From Bacteroidota bacterium (GTDB lineage: Bacteria; Bacteroidota; Bacteroidia; Chitinophagales; Chitinophagaceae), in assembly GCA_016868775.1 (NCBI GenBank), contig VGFT01000003.1, forward strand, positions 62,001 through 126,000: a stretch of 64,000 bases of DNA, in the 5' to 3' direction. The position numbers and the translations under genes are program-made. Within the stretch, counting starts at the first letter, position 1; each line of letters opens with the position of its first letter. Of this stretch, positions 1 through 9,454 are shown piece by piece. The notes under the pieces were generated by a model that saw only the letters and a program-made list of their open reading frames with translations, was not told the DNA's origin and did not search any database.

Positions 1-3000
1 CCAGGGCGAATTTGATTTGATCCATTTTCGGAATGGCTCGAACGGCTGTACTTGTGGCGCATAACTATACCCGATCGCGCCGCGGGTTCTGCGCATCTCA
101 TCCCGCTCGATCAGGGGATTGTGGCTGAGGGTTTGGATATAGGAGTAATTCAGATCAAAATTCGAGAGCGACCAGATCTTGGGTTTTTTATCACCCACCC
201 GCAGTTTCTTGACGTTGGTAAAATTCAGCGTCTTGATGGTCGTGATGTCCTGCGCATCGGTGCGGATAGAATCCCGCTTGTTCGCATCGGCCAACCGCAA
301 CTTGTCTTTTAAGATCAGATCCAGGTCGTACGGATCGTATTCGGGTGTGCTGCTGCGCTGACTGATCGCCGCATACATGGGCAATTGGAGTCCGAGTTGC
401 TTGGGCAGCAATTTACCCAATTCCAGATTCAAGGAGGCATCCAACGTATACACATCCTCCCGACTCCGTTCATTGACGCGTTGCTCCAACGTTCCAAATC
501 CGCGCGAACGGGCCGTACCCGATAAGGAGAGGGTTCCTAAGTCCGCCAACCGAATATCCGTGCGGGCCAAAGCCGACCACCCACCTTTCTCATCCAACTG
601 TTGCAAACGAAGTTCGTTGAACCAGACCTCCGTGCAGAGCGCCTCTTGTATCGTATTCTCTACCCCAAGTAGCATTCCCCGCACCTCTCCCAGGTTCGGA
701 TTTCCGACGATCGCATAAGAACGTCCATTGGGAAGTGTCTCTTTGTAGTACCGCGAGGGGGAAAGTCCGGATTTATTTCGTCGGGTCTTGAGATCGGTCA
801 GTTCCGCTAGGTCAAAGTCCAAATTATTGTCGGCCGGCCAGATCTTCAAACTATCCCGCTCGCCAAAAGGAGTAACCTGAAGTGGAATCTTCACTTCGTA
901 ATAATTACCGGAAAAATCATTACCAATCCGTATCACTGCATTCAATTCACCGAACTGGATCGGCTGAGCCCCCTGTACGCTTTCGGCATGAATGAACATA
1001 GACAGGCGGGCGTACTGACGCATATCGATGTTCATATTCTTGAAGATCCCGCGTGATTCGTGCATCGGCAATCCGCAGACCTGTATGCTCACCGCTTGTT
1101 CATTCAAGAACAGGGCCACATTGTTGTTGCTGAGCTGTTGTTGCCGCTCGATGCCCGGCGGGATCCGGTACACGATCGGTTGCCGCTGATCGTTCTCCTC
1201 TACGTTCACCGCCAATACATTTACATTTACGGGATCGGGCAAAGGAGCGGGAATGAAATTGCCGGTCGTATCAATGTTATTGCGATACTTCCGCCACTGA
1301 TTCCGGACCAGCTCCAGTTTTCCAAAACGTAGCACGATCGAGTCCTGAAAACCGGTCATGAACATTCGGATGAACCGGATCGATTTGAAATCCGGAATAT
1401 TACCCACTTTACGCGAATACTGGCCCACGGGAATCCGGAACAAATACCAGCGCTCGGTGCGGGACTGACCATTGGCCAGCGTAACTGTAGGTGTTCGTAC
1501 GTCCGTAATAAAATTGGTCCCTACACTCATGTTCGGCAAAATATCCACGCGGTACTGAAAATACTCTTCCACTTCGTTCATGGTATTGTCGCGATTCAAC
1601 TCCTCAGCATCCGGATACTGTGTGAAGGCATTGACGAACTGTGTATTGTTGTTGGCTACCGGTGAGTTTCCATGGGGATTGTTGATGTTCTTGTACCGCT
1701 GTAAGATGCCGGCCAGAGGAGTCTGATCAAAACTGGCATCTCGATAGGCCTTGAAATTATCCCCCGACGGATCGTTCAGCGCCTGCTGATAAATGCGGGA
1801 GCCGGCACCGAACGTGGCTTGAAGTGTATTGAGATACGACTGGAATTTGGTCTTCTCATTATCGTCCGTCAATCCATCAAATCCCGCATCCTGATATTGA
1901 CGATCGTCGGGAATGGTGCTAAAGGCATTAGTTACTTGCAAGGGGATCGAAGGAACTTTTCCCCAGTTGGTGGAACTGTCGACCCGCGCATTGTTGGTGG
2001 GGGTGGGCAGGCCGTTTTCGTATTGACGCTTTCCATCGCGCAGAATGTCCTCCGAGATGTTTCCGAGGTTGAAATACAATTGTCCGCCCAACGGATTTCC
2101 CGCATTGGCCAAATACGGATCCTGCAACCAGAACTCGATGTATTCGATGTTGCCGGTCTCAAAATCGATCTGGTCGATGTTGCGCATGAGTCCGCCCCAG
2201 GATTGACGCGGATTCAGCAGCCGGCCGTTGGCATCCACCCGGGTATTGCGCGTTTCAAAATTATAGGGGCCCCGATCCTTCGGATAAAAAGCCAGATCAA
2301 ATGTGGTGAGCAAGCCTTCGCCAAATTGCGTACTTCTTCGAGGAAAGATCTCTTTTTGGAGCACTTGTCGGGTTTCCGGACGGGACAATTCATCCAAGCT
2401 GTTTTGCAGCGGATTATTCGGATTGCGCCGCTCCTGCAAAACGGGTTCGATGTTATACCAAGCCATCTTTGCTCGATTGTATCCGGAAGCCAGGTCATTG
2501 CTCAAGGACGACTCCGGAAACAGCCCATTGTTTTGTGGGATGGAGGCCAGCGTCCAGCTAATCAGGGGGAAACGCAAGTCGATGCCCGCACGGGATCCTT
2601 CAAAATCATCGAGGTAAACTTGTCCCGAACGATCCCTGGACCCATCAGCAGTGGTTCCGTTGATCTGCCGGGCATGTCCGGGTTGCAACACCGCCGCCTC
2701 TGCATACGAAGTGATCGAGGAAGGGGCCTTGGTCGAATAGAAAGGAAGTTTATCGAGCAATTTGGTCAGCCGCGGCACTTCACTGTTGTAATCCAGATCA
2801 AATCCGTACATAGTATTTCGGATCGGATCTTCTCCGTACAGTTGTTTGATGAAGAAGGGACGTTCGCCCAAACGCACAATGGTTCCACCCAGCGTAAGTT
2901 TTTTACTGGCCAGATAATCCAACCGCAATCCTAGAAAATTGCGTTGCTGAAATCCAAAGGCCTGGTTGTTTTCGTAATTAATATTCACCGGCACACCGGA

Positions 3001-5151
3001 GCTAATGATGGCCTGGTTGATCACGCGCAGCGTACCCAAGTCGTAGTTGATCTCGTAATCGACGTTCTCCACCAGCACTTGTCCCCCGGCCGTAACCGTC
3101 ACCGATCCGCGCGGAATATTGAATCCCAGTTGATATTCGGCCGCACCGCCATTGCCCCCCATTCCTCCTACACCGCCCATGCCACTCATTCCACCGGCGC
3201 CTCCCATGCCGGAGGATTTGGACCGTCCCATGATCTTGAATCGGTTCAGGTTTGCATAGGTCTGCGCAATGGCCTTGATGGTGTCATAGAGCGGATAGTA
3301 AAGATATTTATCGCGGATCGTGGCGTTGGGATAGACGTAATCCAGGTCGCGCCCAAAAGGTTCCAGCACGGGGAAGATCACGCGGCTTTGTTGGGAGATC
3401 ACGGTGAATCCTTCTATAAAATCAAAAACACCGTCGGGTTGCGGGTCGTTTTGATTGTTGAGTCGGTCGAGGTTCACCAGCGAAATGATGGGCTGACCTT
3501 TGTATGGATCCACCACATCGGCGGGCGGCAAATAGCGCTTCTCTCCCAAACTGGGTTCTTCATACAGCAGATCGAGGGTGAAATCTTGTCGTTCCAGTTG
3601 ACCAAAGCCCACCGAATACACATTCTTCATCATCAGTTTCCAAATGGGGAGGTTGGTCCGCTGAGAAGTGGCCTTCAGCATTTTCAGAAATAAGATCCGC
3701 TGCGAATTGCCGGTGGTATCGGGGGGAACATCTTGCGAAAACTCGCCCACCTGAAACACGCGGCCGTTGTACGTGTACTGAAACGCCACGCCCAGCACCT
3801 CATCGGGTTGAAGGGGTTGATTCAGGGAGATGAATCCGATCTGTTTGTTGAAATAATAATCGCTCGGTTGCAGTTTTCGGGCAAAGGTCTTTTCAAAGTC
3901 TTGCACCGGGGCGAGTCCCAGTGTATTCAACGCATTCTGCGTAAGCGAGGAATTACGATAGTTCGGGTTGGTGGTCAGGATCCGATACAGATTGTTGGCA
4001 TCGTTGTGGGGAAGCGCATCGCCCGTACCCGCCAGCAGTGGACTATACGGATTGCGTTCGCCCAGGTCCATGAACCCTACCACATCGCGGGTATCGGTGG
4101 TGCTTCCGTTTCGGTTGGTGACCCATACTTCAACGCGTAGGATCTGGATTCGCGAATTCACGATGGGCAATTGCTTCATCGCGGCATTGAAATTCTTGTA
4201 GAAGTATTCGGCCAGCAGAAAGTGACGGTTCTCGTCGTATTCATCTGCCTTGAGCGAAAAGCGCTGTGCGGTGGTGCCTCCCTGTAAACCCAGGCTTTGC
4301 CGTTGAGATTGCTGATTGGCCAGCACGGTTGTCACAAATAATTTTCCGAACTGCAATTGGGTTTTGATCCCGAATAGGGATTGGGCACCGGGGATCAGGG
4401 TACCCTTTGAGGCAAAGGAGGTATTACCGGCCTGGAATTGACGGATGATGTCGTCTTCCTTGCCCTTGAAATCCAGCTTGAGCTGATTCTCAAAATTAAA
4501 GTTGGCCAGTGTATTGTAATTGATCGGCAGTTTGAGCTTCTCACCGATTTGGGCATCCATCTGCAGCTGGGAGTTCATGTTGAAATCGAAACCTCCGTTG
4601 CGACGCGCCCGCTCGGGCAGGGTGGGATTGGCAATGTTCTGTCCTTGATACCCCGCAATAAAATCAACATAGCCCGAAGGATTGATCTCGATCTTCACTT
4701 TTCCGTCAGGCCCCGTTCCCATGATCCGATTGAACCAATCATTCGACATGCGGTACGGTGGTTTATCAAATCGCCGGTTCATGCTAAATAGCAGATCGGC
4801 TCGCTTTCGGAAATAATCGGCCTCGTCCTTTCGCCCCTGCCAGCGACGGTATTCCTCTGCGCTGAGGGAGGTGGTGGGACGATACGCGCGTCGCCCTATT
4901 TTTTCACTTAGGATATACTGCCCGGTTGACGGATCATATTCGATACGACGACGCAGGTAACCCGTATCACGAAAATCAAAGGCATGAGCCCGGCGACCAA
5001 AACTGAATGGATCCCCATACCGATCGTACAAGGGAAAACGCAACGTATCTCGACCGGGAGAATCCGATCGGATCTTTGCGAAGGCATCTCCCAGAAAAAG
5101 AGCCCATAAAAAAGGGCAAAAAAGAAAAATATGTACAGTCCGAAGCTTCAA
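1..5151 (-). CDS. sprA: Cell-surface protein SprA, T9SS translocon (5' part, runs off window)
   Basis: SprA (Sov in Porphyromonas) is the giant outer-membrane beta-barrel through which type IX secretion substrates leave the cell. The first 1717 codons are visible; the 3' end lies before position 1. Translation gives a signal peptide followed by SprA_N-type sequence with the family signatures GYQGQNIANPTLPERARRNG, DEYDENRHFLLAEYFYKNFN and QVYLDDFEGSRAGIDLRFPL. The reading frame is open throughout. No in-frame ATG precedes the signal peptide, so a TTG at 5151 is taken as the start (LKLRTVHIFLFCPFLWALFL). It follows ruvA by 25 nt on the same strand and is probably co-transcribed with it. A Gly/Met-rich insert lies near residues 640-670. 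Family assignment is firm; the start is inferred. Confidence 0.95.
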   Translation of the reverse strand, partial: MKLRTVHIFLFCPFLWALFLGDAFAKIRSDSPGRDTLRFPLYDRYGDPFSFGRRAHAFDFRDTGYLRRRIEYDPSTGQYILSEKIGRRAYRPTTSLSAEEYRRWQGRKDEADYFRKRADLLFSMNRRFDKPPYRMSNDWFNRIMGTGPDGKVKIEINPSGYVDFIAGYQGQNIANPTLPERARRNGGFDFNMNSQLQMDAQIGEKLKLPINYNTLANFNFENQLKLDFKGKEDDIIRQFQAGNTSFASKGTLIPGAQSLFGIKTQLQFGKLFVTTVLANQQSQRQSLGLQGGTTAQRFSLKADEYDENRHFLLAEYFYKNFNAAMKQLPIVNSRIQILRVEVWVTNRNGSTTDTRDVVGFMDLGERNPYSPLLAGTGDALPHNDANNLYRILTTNPNYRNSSLTQNALNTLGLAPVQDFEKTFARKLQPSDYYFNKQIGFISLNQPLQPDEVLGVAFQYTYNGRVFQVGEFSQDVPPDTTGNSQRILFLKMLKATSQRTNLPIWKLMMKNVYSVGFGQLERQDFTLDLLYEEPSLGEKRYLPPADVVDPYKGQPIISLVNLDRLNNQNDPQPDGVFDFIEGFTVISQQSRVIFPVLEPFGRDLDYVYPNATIRDKYLYYPLYDTIKAIAQTYANLNRFKIMGRSKSSGMGGAGGMSGMGGVGGMGGNGGAAEYQLGFNIPRGSVTVTAGGQVLVENVDYEINYDLGTLRVINQAIISSGVPVNINYENNQAFGFQQRNFLGLRLDYLASKKLTLGGTIVRLGERPFFIKQLYGEDPIRNTMYGFDLDYNSEVPRLTKLLDKLPFYSTKAPSSITSYAEAAVLQPGHARQINGTTADGSRDRSGQVYLDDFEGSRAGIDLRFPLISWTLASIPQNNGLFPESSLSNDLASGYNRAKMAWYNIEPVLQERRNPNNPLQNSLDELSRPETRQVLQKEIFPRRSTQFGEGLLTTFDLAFYPKDRGPYNFETRNTRVDANGRLLNPRQSWGGLMRNIDQIDFETGNIEYIEFWLQDPYLANAGNPLGGQLYFNLGNISEDILRDGKRQYENGLPTPTNNARVDSSTNWGKVPSIPLQVTNAFSTIPDDRQYQDAGFDGLTDDNEKTKFQSYLNTLQATFGAGSRIYQQALNDPSGDNFKAYRDASFDQTPLAGILQRYKNINNPHGNSPVANNNTQFVNAFTQYPDAEELNRDNTMNEVEEYFQYRVDILPNMSVGTNFITDVRTPTVTLANGQSRTERWYLFRIPVGQYSRKVGNIPDFKSIRFIRMFMTGFQDSIVLRFGKLELVRNQWRKYRNNIDTTGNFIPAPLPDPVNVNVLAVNVEENDQRQPIVYRIPPGIERQQQLSNNNVALFLNEQAVSIQVCGLPMHESRGIFKNMNIDMRQYARLSMFIHAESVQGAQPIQFGELNAVIRIGNDFSGNYYEVKIPLQVTPFGERDSLKIWPADNNLDFDLAELTDLKTRRNKSGLSPSRYYKETLPNGRSYAIVGNPNLGEVRGMLLGVENTIQEALCTEVWFNELRLQQLDEKGGWSALARTDIRLADLGTLSLSGTARSRGFGTLEQRVNERSREDVYTLDASLNLELGKLLPKQLGLQLPMYAAISQRSSTPEYDPYDLDLILKDKLRLADANKRDSIRTDAQDITTIKTLNFTNVKKLRVGDKKPKIWSLSNFDLNYSYIQTLSHNPLIERDEMRRTRGAIGYSYAPQVQPFEPFRKWIKSNSPW

Positions 5152-5176
5152 AACACAGTCAGTTGGTTCAACCGCC

Positions 5177-5758
5177 TCACACCCCTCTGAGCGCTTTTTT
5201 AATCAACACTTCCACCGAGATGTCGGGTTCTGCCTGACGTACCTTTTCAATGGCTTGAGAGGCCGTGCTTCTAGGAATTCCCAGTGCGGTCAATGCCTCT
5301 AACGCATCTTGATGCAAAGTATTGTGAATCAAGGGAGAAATATTTGATTCGGAAGCTCCTTTACCCAGCTTATCCCGCAGCTCCAAAACCAGGCGCTCTG
5401 CCGTCTTTTTTCCAACGCCCTTCACCCGCTCCAAACTCCGCACATCCCCCTGTACAATACAGCGGGCCAACTCATTCGGGGGCATGAACGATAACATCAT
5501 CCGGGCCGTCGCAGCCCCGATCCCCGAAACGCTAATAAGGTTTATAAACATCTCTTTTTCAACAACTTCAGAAAAACCATAGAGCAAATGAGCATCCTCC
5601 CGGATCACCAAATGGGTATACACCAAGCCTTCGGTCTTCCCGTGGATCTCGGAGTACGTGTGCAGGCTGATGCTGACCTCATAACCGACGCCACCCACCT
5701 CAACGATGAGTTTGGTGGGACTTACTTCCAAAAAGCGGCCGCGTAAGAAAGCGAACAT
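5177..5758 (-). CDS. ruvA: Holliday junction branch migration protein RuvA
   Basis: RuvA binds four-way DNA junctions as a tetramer and loads the RuvB motor during recombinational repair. The 193-residue product has the N-terminal OB fold (MFAFLRGRFLEVSPTKLIVE), the helix-hairpin-helix region (ISVSGIGAATARMMLSF and ERVKGVGKKTAERLVLEL) and a C-terminal RuvB-contact domain ending SVEVLIKKALRGV. The start is placed at 5758, eleven codons inside a longer open frame, because RuvA proteins begin M-x-AFLRG and the promoter box ends just upstream of it. It is the first gene of an apparent ruvA-sprA operon. Confidence 0.95.
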   Translation of the reverse strand: MFAFLRGRFLEVSPTKLIVEVGGVGYEVSISLHTYSEIHGKTEGLVYTHLVIREDAHLLYGFSEVVEKEMFINLISVSGIGAATARMMLSFMPPNELARCIVQGDVRSLERVKGVGKKTAERLVLELRDKLGKGASESNISPLIHNTLHQDALEALTALGIPRSTASQAIEKVRQAEPDISVEVLIKKALRGV

Positions 5759-5762
5759 GACG

Positions 5763-5791
5763 CAATATACCCCCCAGCCTCGATTTAACAA
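5763..5791 (-). promoter_or_regulatory. Putative ruvA-sprA promoter, Bacteroidota type
   Basis: On the minus strand TTG (5789-5791) is followed after 19 nt by TATATTG (5763-5769), close to the Bacteroidota -33/-7 consensus TTG-N19-TAnnTTTG. The box ends 4 nt before the ruvA ATG, so the transcript would have almost no 5' leader. Confidence 0.5.
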
Positions 5792-5877
5792 GGATGGAAC
5801 GTCAGGGCTTTGACAGAACCCGTTCGCGGCAAAAGAAAAAAATTTATCTACCTTACAACATCAAAAATCATCCCTTT

Positions 5878-6717
5878 ATGAAAAGAATTTTTATCCTTTT
5901 AGTCATTGTTTTTCCTAGCCTTTTACTTCACAGCCAACCATTCGAAAGGGAACTAAAAGAGGTAATTCAGCTGGTGATTCCACGCGAGGGAGGGGCCAAC
6001 GCCGCCAACGTGGCCTGGCATCCAATTCAAAAGAAATACTATGCGGCAATGGCCGGCAACATCAGTTTTTCGTTAGCCGTATACGACAATACCGGCAAGC
6101 TTCTCTCCCCTACAGATCAGGAGACGTTATTCGACGTGCGCGGGCTTTGGTACAACCCAACCACCAAGACAATACAAATGAACGGATACAATGATTTCGG
6201 GTGAGCCGAATACAAGTTGAACTCAAAGGGCTTTCCGAGTGATGTGGTCGTATTGCATAAGGGCATGAATCAGCCCAGTGAACAATCGGTGGGGGTCTAC
6301 AACTACAAGGAGAAAGTTTTGTATTTCCTAAACAGCGAGGGAAAGGTTGAAGTGTATGATGCGAAAACAGCCGAATACATAAGCACAATTGAATTGAAAT
6401 TCATGGTAATAGATAGGGAAGATAATGATAACTACGACGAAGACGAAAACATCAACCTCTTCAACGAACAGTACAACAGCACAAGCATGGTCTATACCGG
6501 CATATCCGGAGCGGAGTTGGGTGTTTTGAATCACGAGAAAAACAGAATTGAACTCTACAGCATTCGAAACGGGTGGATGGTCCGACAACTTAACCTTCCA
6601 TATGGTGCACCTGTCAATGAGTGGATGAACTTCGCGTTTGCCAACGGTATTTACTTTTTGTGTGAAAAAACAGAACGCATCTGGTATGGCTACAAATTAG
6701 GGCTAAAAAATCTATAG
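5878..6717 (+). pseudogene. Secreted beta-propeller-like protein gene broken by an in-frame TGA
   Basis: An ATG at 5878 opens a signal peptide (MKRIFILLVIVFPSLLLHSQ) and a mature protein of unknown family. The frame stops at a TGA (6202-6204) after 108 codons, then continues in the same frame to a TAG at 6715-6717. Reading through gives GYNDFG-stop-AEYKLNSKGFP. The upstream part (VAWHPIQKKYYAAMAG, LAVYDNTGK) and downstream part (GVYNYKEKVLYFLNSEGK, VEVYDAKTAEYI) look like strands of one propeller-like fold, so this was one gene of about 279 residues. TGA sits where TGG (Trp) would fit by one base change. It could be a recent nonsense mutation or a sequencing error. The function is unknown. 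Confidence 0.7.
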
Positions 6718-6757
6718 CCGGCAACGGGCAACGAAGCCCACTCCCCTTGCATTTGCT

Positions 6758-6765
6758 TATTTTTG
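6758..6765 (+). promoter_or_regulatory. Putative -7 box for fabH
   Basis: TATTTTTG matches TAnnTTTG exactly and ends 18 nt before the fabH ATG. I see no convincing -33 TTG at the right distance. Confidence 0.4.
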
Positions 6766-6783
6766 CCGGGCTTAAATGTTCGT

Positions 6784-7782
6784 ATGCCGACACGTGTAAC
6801 TGCTGCCATCACCGCCGTTGGGGCTTTTCTTCCGGAGGATAAGTTAACCAACGCAGACCTCGAAAAAATGGTGGACACCACCGACGAATGGATCCGCACC
6901 CGCACCGGCATCTCCGAACGCCGCATCCTCAAAGGGGTGGGTAGAGGAACCTCGGAAATGGTGGCCCCGGCCGTAAAACAACTCTGTGAAAAACGCGGCA
7001 TCGATCCCAAAGAGATCGATTGCCTGATCGTGGCCACCGTTACACCCGACATGGTTTTTCCGGCCACAGCGAACATCGCCTGCGAAAAGATCGGCGCCAC
7101 CAACGCCTTCGGATTTGATCTGTCAGCCGCCTGTTCGGGATTTCTTTTTGCCTTGAGCCAAGGAGCTGCCCTCATTGAAAGCGGCCGATATAAAAAAGTG
7201 GTGGTCTGCGGATCTGATAAAATGAGCTCCATAGTCGACTATACCGACCGCACCACCTGTGTGCTGTTTGGAGATGCCGCGGCAGCGGTTTTGCTGGAAC
7301 CCAATACCGAGGGATATGGACTAATGGACAGCATTCTTCGCTCAGATGGAAGCGGTGCCAATTACCTCCGGATGAAAGCGGGCGGAGCCAAATATCCGGC
7401 CAGCGTCGAAACCGTCATGGCCAAGGAACATTACATCTATCAAGAGGGACAATCCGTTTTCAAGTTCGCCGTAAAAGGCATGGCCGATGTGAGCGCCGAA
7501 CTGATGGAGAAAAATAATTTATCGGCCAACGATGTATCGTGGCTGGTACCGCATCAAGCCAACCTGCGCATCATCGATGCCACGGCCAACCGAATGGGAC
7601 TTTCGCGCGACAAAGTCATGATCAACATCCAGAAATACGGGAATACAACCGCGGCAACCGTTCCGCTCTGTCTGTGGGAATGGGAAAAGCAACTTCACCA
7701 AGGAGAAAACATCGTATTGGCTGCCTTTGGGGGCGGTTTCACGTGGGGTGCCACCTGGGTGAAATGGGCCTATAATTCTTAA
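6784..7782 (+). CDS. fabH: Beta-ketoacyl-ACP synthase III
   Basis: FabH condenses an acyl-CoA primer with malonyl-ACP to start type II fatty acid synthesis in the cytoplasm. The 332-residue product has the thiolase fold with the full Cys-His-Asn triad: Cys117 in SAACSGFLF, His257 in VPHQANLRI and Asn287 in [10 protein letters not shown]. The ATG at 6784 is preferred to an in-frame TTG at 6763 because [18 protein letters not shown] is the usual N-terminus. FabD, the malonyl-ACP supplier, is encoded about 2 kb downstream on the other strand. Chain-length preference cannot be read from the sequence. Confidence 0.95.
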   Translation: MPTRVTAAITAVGAFLPEDKLTNADLEKMVDTTDEWIRTRTGISERRILKGVGRGTSEMVAPAVKQLCEKRGIDPKEIDCLIVATVTPDMVFPATANIACEKIGATNAFGFDLSAACSGFLFALSQGAALIESGRYKKVVVCGSDKMSSIVDYTDRTTCVLFGDAAAAVLLEPNTEGYGLMDSILRSDGSGANYLRMKAGGAKYPASVETVMAKEHYIYQEGQSVFKFAVKGMADVSAELMEKNNLSANDVSWLVPHQANLRIIDATANRMGLSRDKVMINIQKYGNTTAATVPLCLWEWEKQLHQGENIVLAAFGGGFTWGATWVKWAYNS

Positions 7783-7792
7783 AACATTCCAT

Positions 7793-9004
7793 ATGGAAAC
7801 CAAGTTTCCGCTCACGGGTTGGAGTTCCGTTGCCATTCACGGCGGACACCAAAAAGATCCCCGCCACGCACACCTGACTCCCATCTATGCCGGCAGCACC
7901 TACGTGTTCGATACGGCTGAACAAGGGATGAACCGGTTCACGGGAAAAGAACCCGGTTATATCTACGCCCGGTTCGGGAGTCCCACCATCACCGAAGCAG
8001 CCGACAAGATCGCTGCCCTCGAAACATTCGGATTGAATATTCCGGCCAAAGCCATCTTGCATGCCTCCGGCATGGGAGCACTGACCACCTTATTTCTTTC
8101 CAACCTGAAAGCAGGCGAAAAGATTCTAACCCATTTTTCACTCTACGGTGGTACCGAAGAATTGATCCATCGCGTACTGAAAGACCTGAACATCGAAACC
8201 GTAATCACCGATCTGCATGACCTGAACAACGCCGAAGCGATCCTCAAAAATGATCCGTCCATTCGAATGGTCTATCTTGAAACCCCGGCCAATCCCACTC
8301 TGCAGTGCATCGACTTGGAAGGACTGATCGGACTGGCAAAAAAATACGGGAAGAAAGTGGCTTGCGACAACACCTTCGCAACGCCTTACCTACAACAACC
8401 ATTCGCCTTCGGTGCCGATTTTATCATGCACTCCACCACAAAATTTTTGAACGGCCACGGCACTGCCATCAGCGGTGTACTGATCGGTACGGATGTTGAA
8501 TTCATGAGCACCATCGTTACCAAAAAACATCGATTGCTCGGTGCAAATGCCAATCCCTTCGATGCCTTTTTATTGACACAAGGCATCAAAACACTCGAGG
8601 TACGTATGGAACGTCACTGTCACAACGCCATGGAAGTAGCAAATTTTCTGGATACGCACACGGCCGTGGCAAAAGTGAATTATACCGGACTGTCTCATCA
8701 CCCCGACCAAGCCATCGCCAACAAGCAAATGCGACACCCCGGTGCCATGATGAGTTTTGAACTCAAAAAAGGAATGAGCGGAGGTATGGAATTTTTAAAC
8801 CGTTTGCAGATGTGCGTGCGGGCCGTTTCGCTTGGCACCTGCGACACCTTGCTCAGTCACCCTGCTTCCACTACCCATTTCGGTGTGTCCAAGGAAGAAA
8901 GAGAAAAATATGGGATTACGGACGGACTCATCCGCCTAAGCGTAGGCATGGAAAGCATTCAGGATATTTTGCACGACCTCGACCAGGCCCTCTCCACTCA
9001 ATAA
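7793..9004 (+). CDS. Cys/Met-metabolism PLP enzyme (trans-sulfuration family)
   Basis: A 403-residue member of the cystathionine gamma-synthase / methionine gamma-lyase / O-acetylhomoserine sulfhydrylase family, fold-type I PLP enzymes that make or break C-S bonds of sulfur amino acids. The Schiff-base lysine is Lys217 in HSTTKFLNGHG, the pyridine-nitrogen Asp is Asp192 in ACDNTFATP, and GYIYARFGSPT carries the phosphate-binding Tyr/Arg. It starts 10 nt after fabH and may share its transcript. Sequence alone does not decide between synthase and lyase activity, so no symbol is given. Confidence 0.88.
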   Translation: METKFPLTGWSSVAIHGGHQKDPRHAHLTPIYAGSTYVFDTAEQGMNRFTGKEPGYIYARFGSPTITEAADKIAALETFGLNIPAKAILHASGMGALTTLFLSNLKAGEKILTHFSLYGGTEELIHRVLKDLNIETVITDLHDLNNAEAILKNDPSIRMVYLETPANPTLQCIDLEGLIGLAKKYGKKVACDNTFATPYLQQPFAFGADFIMHSTTKFLNGHGTAISGVLIGTDVEFMSTIVTKKHRLLGANANPFDAFLLTQGIKTLEVRMERHCHNAMEVANFLDTHTAVAKVNYTGLSHHPDQAIANKQMRHPGAMMSFELKKGMSGGMEFLNRLQMCVRAVSLGTCDTLLSHPASTTHFGVSKEEREKYGITDGLIRLSVGMESIQDILHDLDQALSTQ

Positions 9005-9009
9005 ATTCA

Positions 9010-9453
9010 ATGCAGATCCGTCGAGCCCGCAAAGAAGATTGTCCCCGCTTGCTGGAACTGATCCGCGAGTTGGCCCTTTACGAGCGGGCACCACAGGAAG
9101 TAACCATTACACTGGAGCATTTTACCGAAAGTGGTTTTGGCGAGAAGCCGGTTTGGTGGGCCTTCGTAGCGGAAGAAAACGGATTCATACACGGCTTTGC
9201 CCTGTACTACATCCGATACTCAACTTGGAAAGGACAGGCCATGTACTTAGAAGACATTCTCGTAACGGAAAAAAGTCGAGGAAAAGGCATTGGAAAATTA
9301 CTGTTCGATCGACTCATTGAAGAAGCAAAAGAAAGAAGTTTCAAATGCATCATCTGGCAAGTCCTGGAATGGAATGAACCCGCGATCAACTTCTATAAAA
9401 AATATAACGCCACCTTCGACCCCGAATGGCTGAACGGATCGATCGATCTGTGA
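9010..9453 (+). CDS. GNAT-family N-acetyltransferase
   Basis: A 147-residue GNAT acetyltransferase that moves acetyl from acetyl-CoA to an amine. The acetyl-CoA loop is visible as VTEKSRGKGIGKLLFDRL, followed by the usual beta-strand and helix (IIWQVLEWNEPAINFYKKY). The length and the N-terminal MQIRRARKEDCPRLLELIRE resemble the spermidine/spermine and thialysine acetyltransferase subgroup, but the substrate is not certain. The ATG at 9010 lies 5 nt after the preceding stop codon, so it is probably the last gene of the fabH transcript. It converges on fabD with a 1-nt gap. Confidence 0.85.
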   Translation: MQIRRARKEDCPRLLELIRELALYERAPQEVTITLEHFTESGFGEKPVWWAFVAEENGFIHGFALYYIRYSTWKGQAMYLEDILVTEKSRGKGIGKLLFDRLIEEAKERSFKCIIWQVLEWNEPAINFYKKYNATFDPEWLNGSIDL

Positions 9454-9454
9454 G

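Noticed and set aside
1819-2934. 371-codon plus-strand open frame
   Set aside because: It lies wholly antisense to sprA, has no family resemblance, and sprA is unmistakable on the other strand.
6202-6204. TGA read as selenocysteine
   Set aside because: No SECIS-like hairpin follows, the protein is not a redox family and Trp (TGG) fits by one base; a nonsense mutation or error is simpler.
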